Origin: Kaistella gelatinilytica
Lineage (GTDB): Bacteria > Bacteroidota > Bacteroidia > Flavobacteriales > Weeksellaceae
NCBI RefSeq assembly: GCF_015679325.1
Contig: NZ_JADPVI010000002.1
Coordinates: 548,798-612,797, forward strand
Direction: 5' to 3'
Length of the DNA: 64,000 nt
The notes below the pieces were generated by a model that made no database searches, had not been told where the DNA came from, and saw nothing but the letters and a program-made list of their open reading frames with translations. Below are positions 63,908 through 64,000 of this stretch, piece after piece. Position 1 is the first letter of the stretch. Each line of letters starts with the position of its first letter. The position numbers and the translations under genes were made by a program.

Positions 63908-64000
63908 ATGACGTTCAAAAACCTACTTTTTAGGTCTAAACTGATCACAAAAAACACCGTTTTAGATGGTTGGAAACCTGAAAAAATTCTTCAAATCAAT
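63908..64000 (+). CDS. 5' end of a gene cut by the window, unknown
   Basis: ATG at 63908 opens a frame that stays open to the window end (31 codons, MTFKNLLFRSKLITKNTVLD...). It is divergent from the FISUMP gene and preceded by an AT-rich leader. Too short to assign a family. Confidence 0.5.
   Translation, partial: MTFKNLLFRSKLITKNTVLDGWKPEKILQIN

Noticed and set aside
1-64000. CRISPR array, insertion sequence, prophage or rRNA operon
   Set aside because: No regularly spaced direct repeats with spacers, transposase or integrase genes, phage structural genes or rRNA sequence were seen.

Overview
The window reads as a piece of chromosome from a Bacteroidota bacterium of the class Flavobacteriia, most like Chryseobacterium, Kaistella or a close relative. 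This is inferred from several things. The DNA is AT-rich. Promoters follow the Bacteroidota pattern, with a -7 box TAnnTTTG. NusB is long (about 300 residues). Bacillithiol genes (bshA, bshB1) occur in a Gram-negative setting. Many DUF families typical of the class are present (DUF4292, DUF4254, DUF2851, DUF3276, DUF6089), and one protein ends in a type IX secretion sorting domain. No rRNA operon, CRISPR array, insertion sequence or prophage was seen. Two tRNAs are present: Gln(UUG) and His(GUG).

Layout. 1-5 kb (+): the 3' part of argS, a menE-type ligase, ribosome-rescue factor arfB, a deoxyhypusine-synthase-like enzyme and an alkyltransferase-like DNA-repair protein. 5-16 kb (-): a membrane-protein operon with LemA and a GIDE-domain protein, then htpG, recA, tRNA-Gln, a lipoprotein, an M1 metallopeptidase and a dienoyl-CoA-reductase-type SDR. 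16.3-17.9 kb (+): a small low-GC accessory island with an 8-residue-repeat PGGGLS protein and a GIY-YIG/T5orf172-like protein. 18-23 kb (-): an M16 peptidase pair-domain protein, YhhN and dihydroorotase. 23-30.5 kb (+): flippase, dut, a sugar nucleotidyltransferase, then the operon DUF4292 lipoprotein, EnvC-like activator, tatA, DUF4254, lipoprotein, ribA. 30.5-32 kb (-): deoD and a lipoprotein. 32-38 kb (+): a GH3 enzyme, bshA, DUF2851 and a YidE-type transporter. 38-40 kb (-): nusB-DUF1573-yajC operon, divergent from an ABC exporter and DUF3276. 42.3-50.9 kb (-): tRNA-His, bshB1, a secreted protein, rfbD and a thioesterase, then the outer-membrane biogenesis block DUF6089-uppS-bamA-ompH-ompH. 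51-59.3 kb (-): an exopolysaccharide operon (GT-C transferase, GT2, EpsG, WecA/MraY-type priming enzyme, Wza, Wzc). 59.3-63.6 kb (-): an arginase-fold pseudoenzyme and a large secreted FISUMP-type protein. The last 93 bases open a new + strand gene.

How the genes fit together. Most of the window is core envelope and metabolism. UppS makes the undecaprenyl carrier. The WecA-like enzyme, GT2, GT-C protein, EpsG, flippase, Wza and Wzc would build and export a surface polysaccharide. BamA and the two Skp/OmpH chaperones assemble outer-membrane proteins. The EnvC-like protein and the GH3 enzyme act on peptidoglycan. BshA and BshB1 are the first two steps of bacillithiol synthesis.

The most unusual material is non-coding or accessory. 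Five copies of one dispersed intergenic element keep their flanks while carrying different hairpins that stay base-paired. The PGGGLS repeat protein and its GIY-YIG-like neighbour form a small island. A TGACA-N3-TGTCA palindrome lies at the -33 position upstream of htpG. A frameshifted coding remnant lies beside tRNA-Gln. Start codons were corrected for several genes where the longest frame begins with TTG or GTG, overlaps the upstream gene, or contains the likely promoter.
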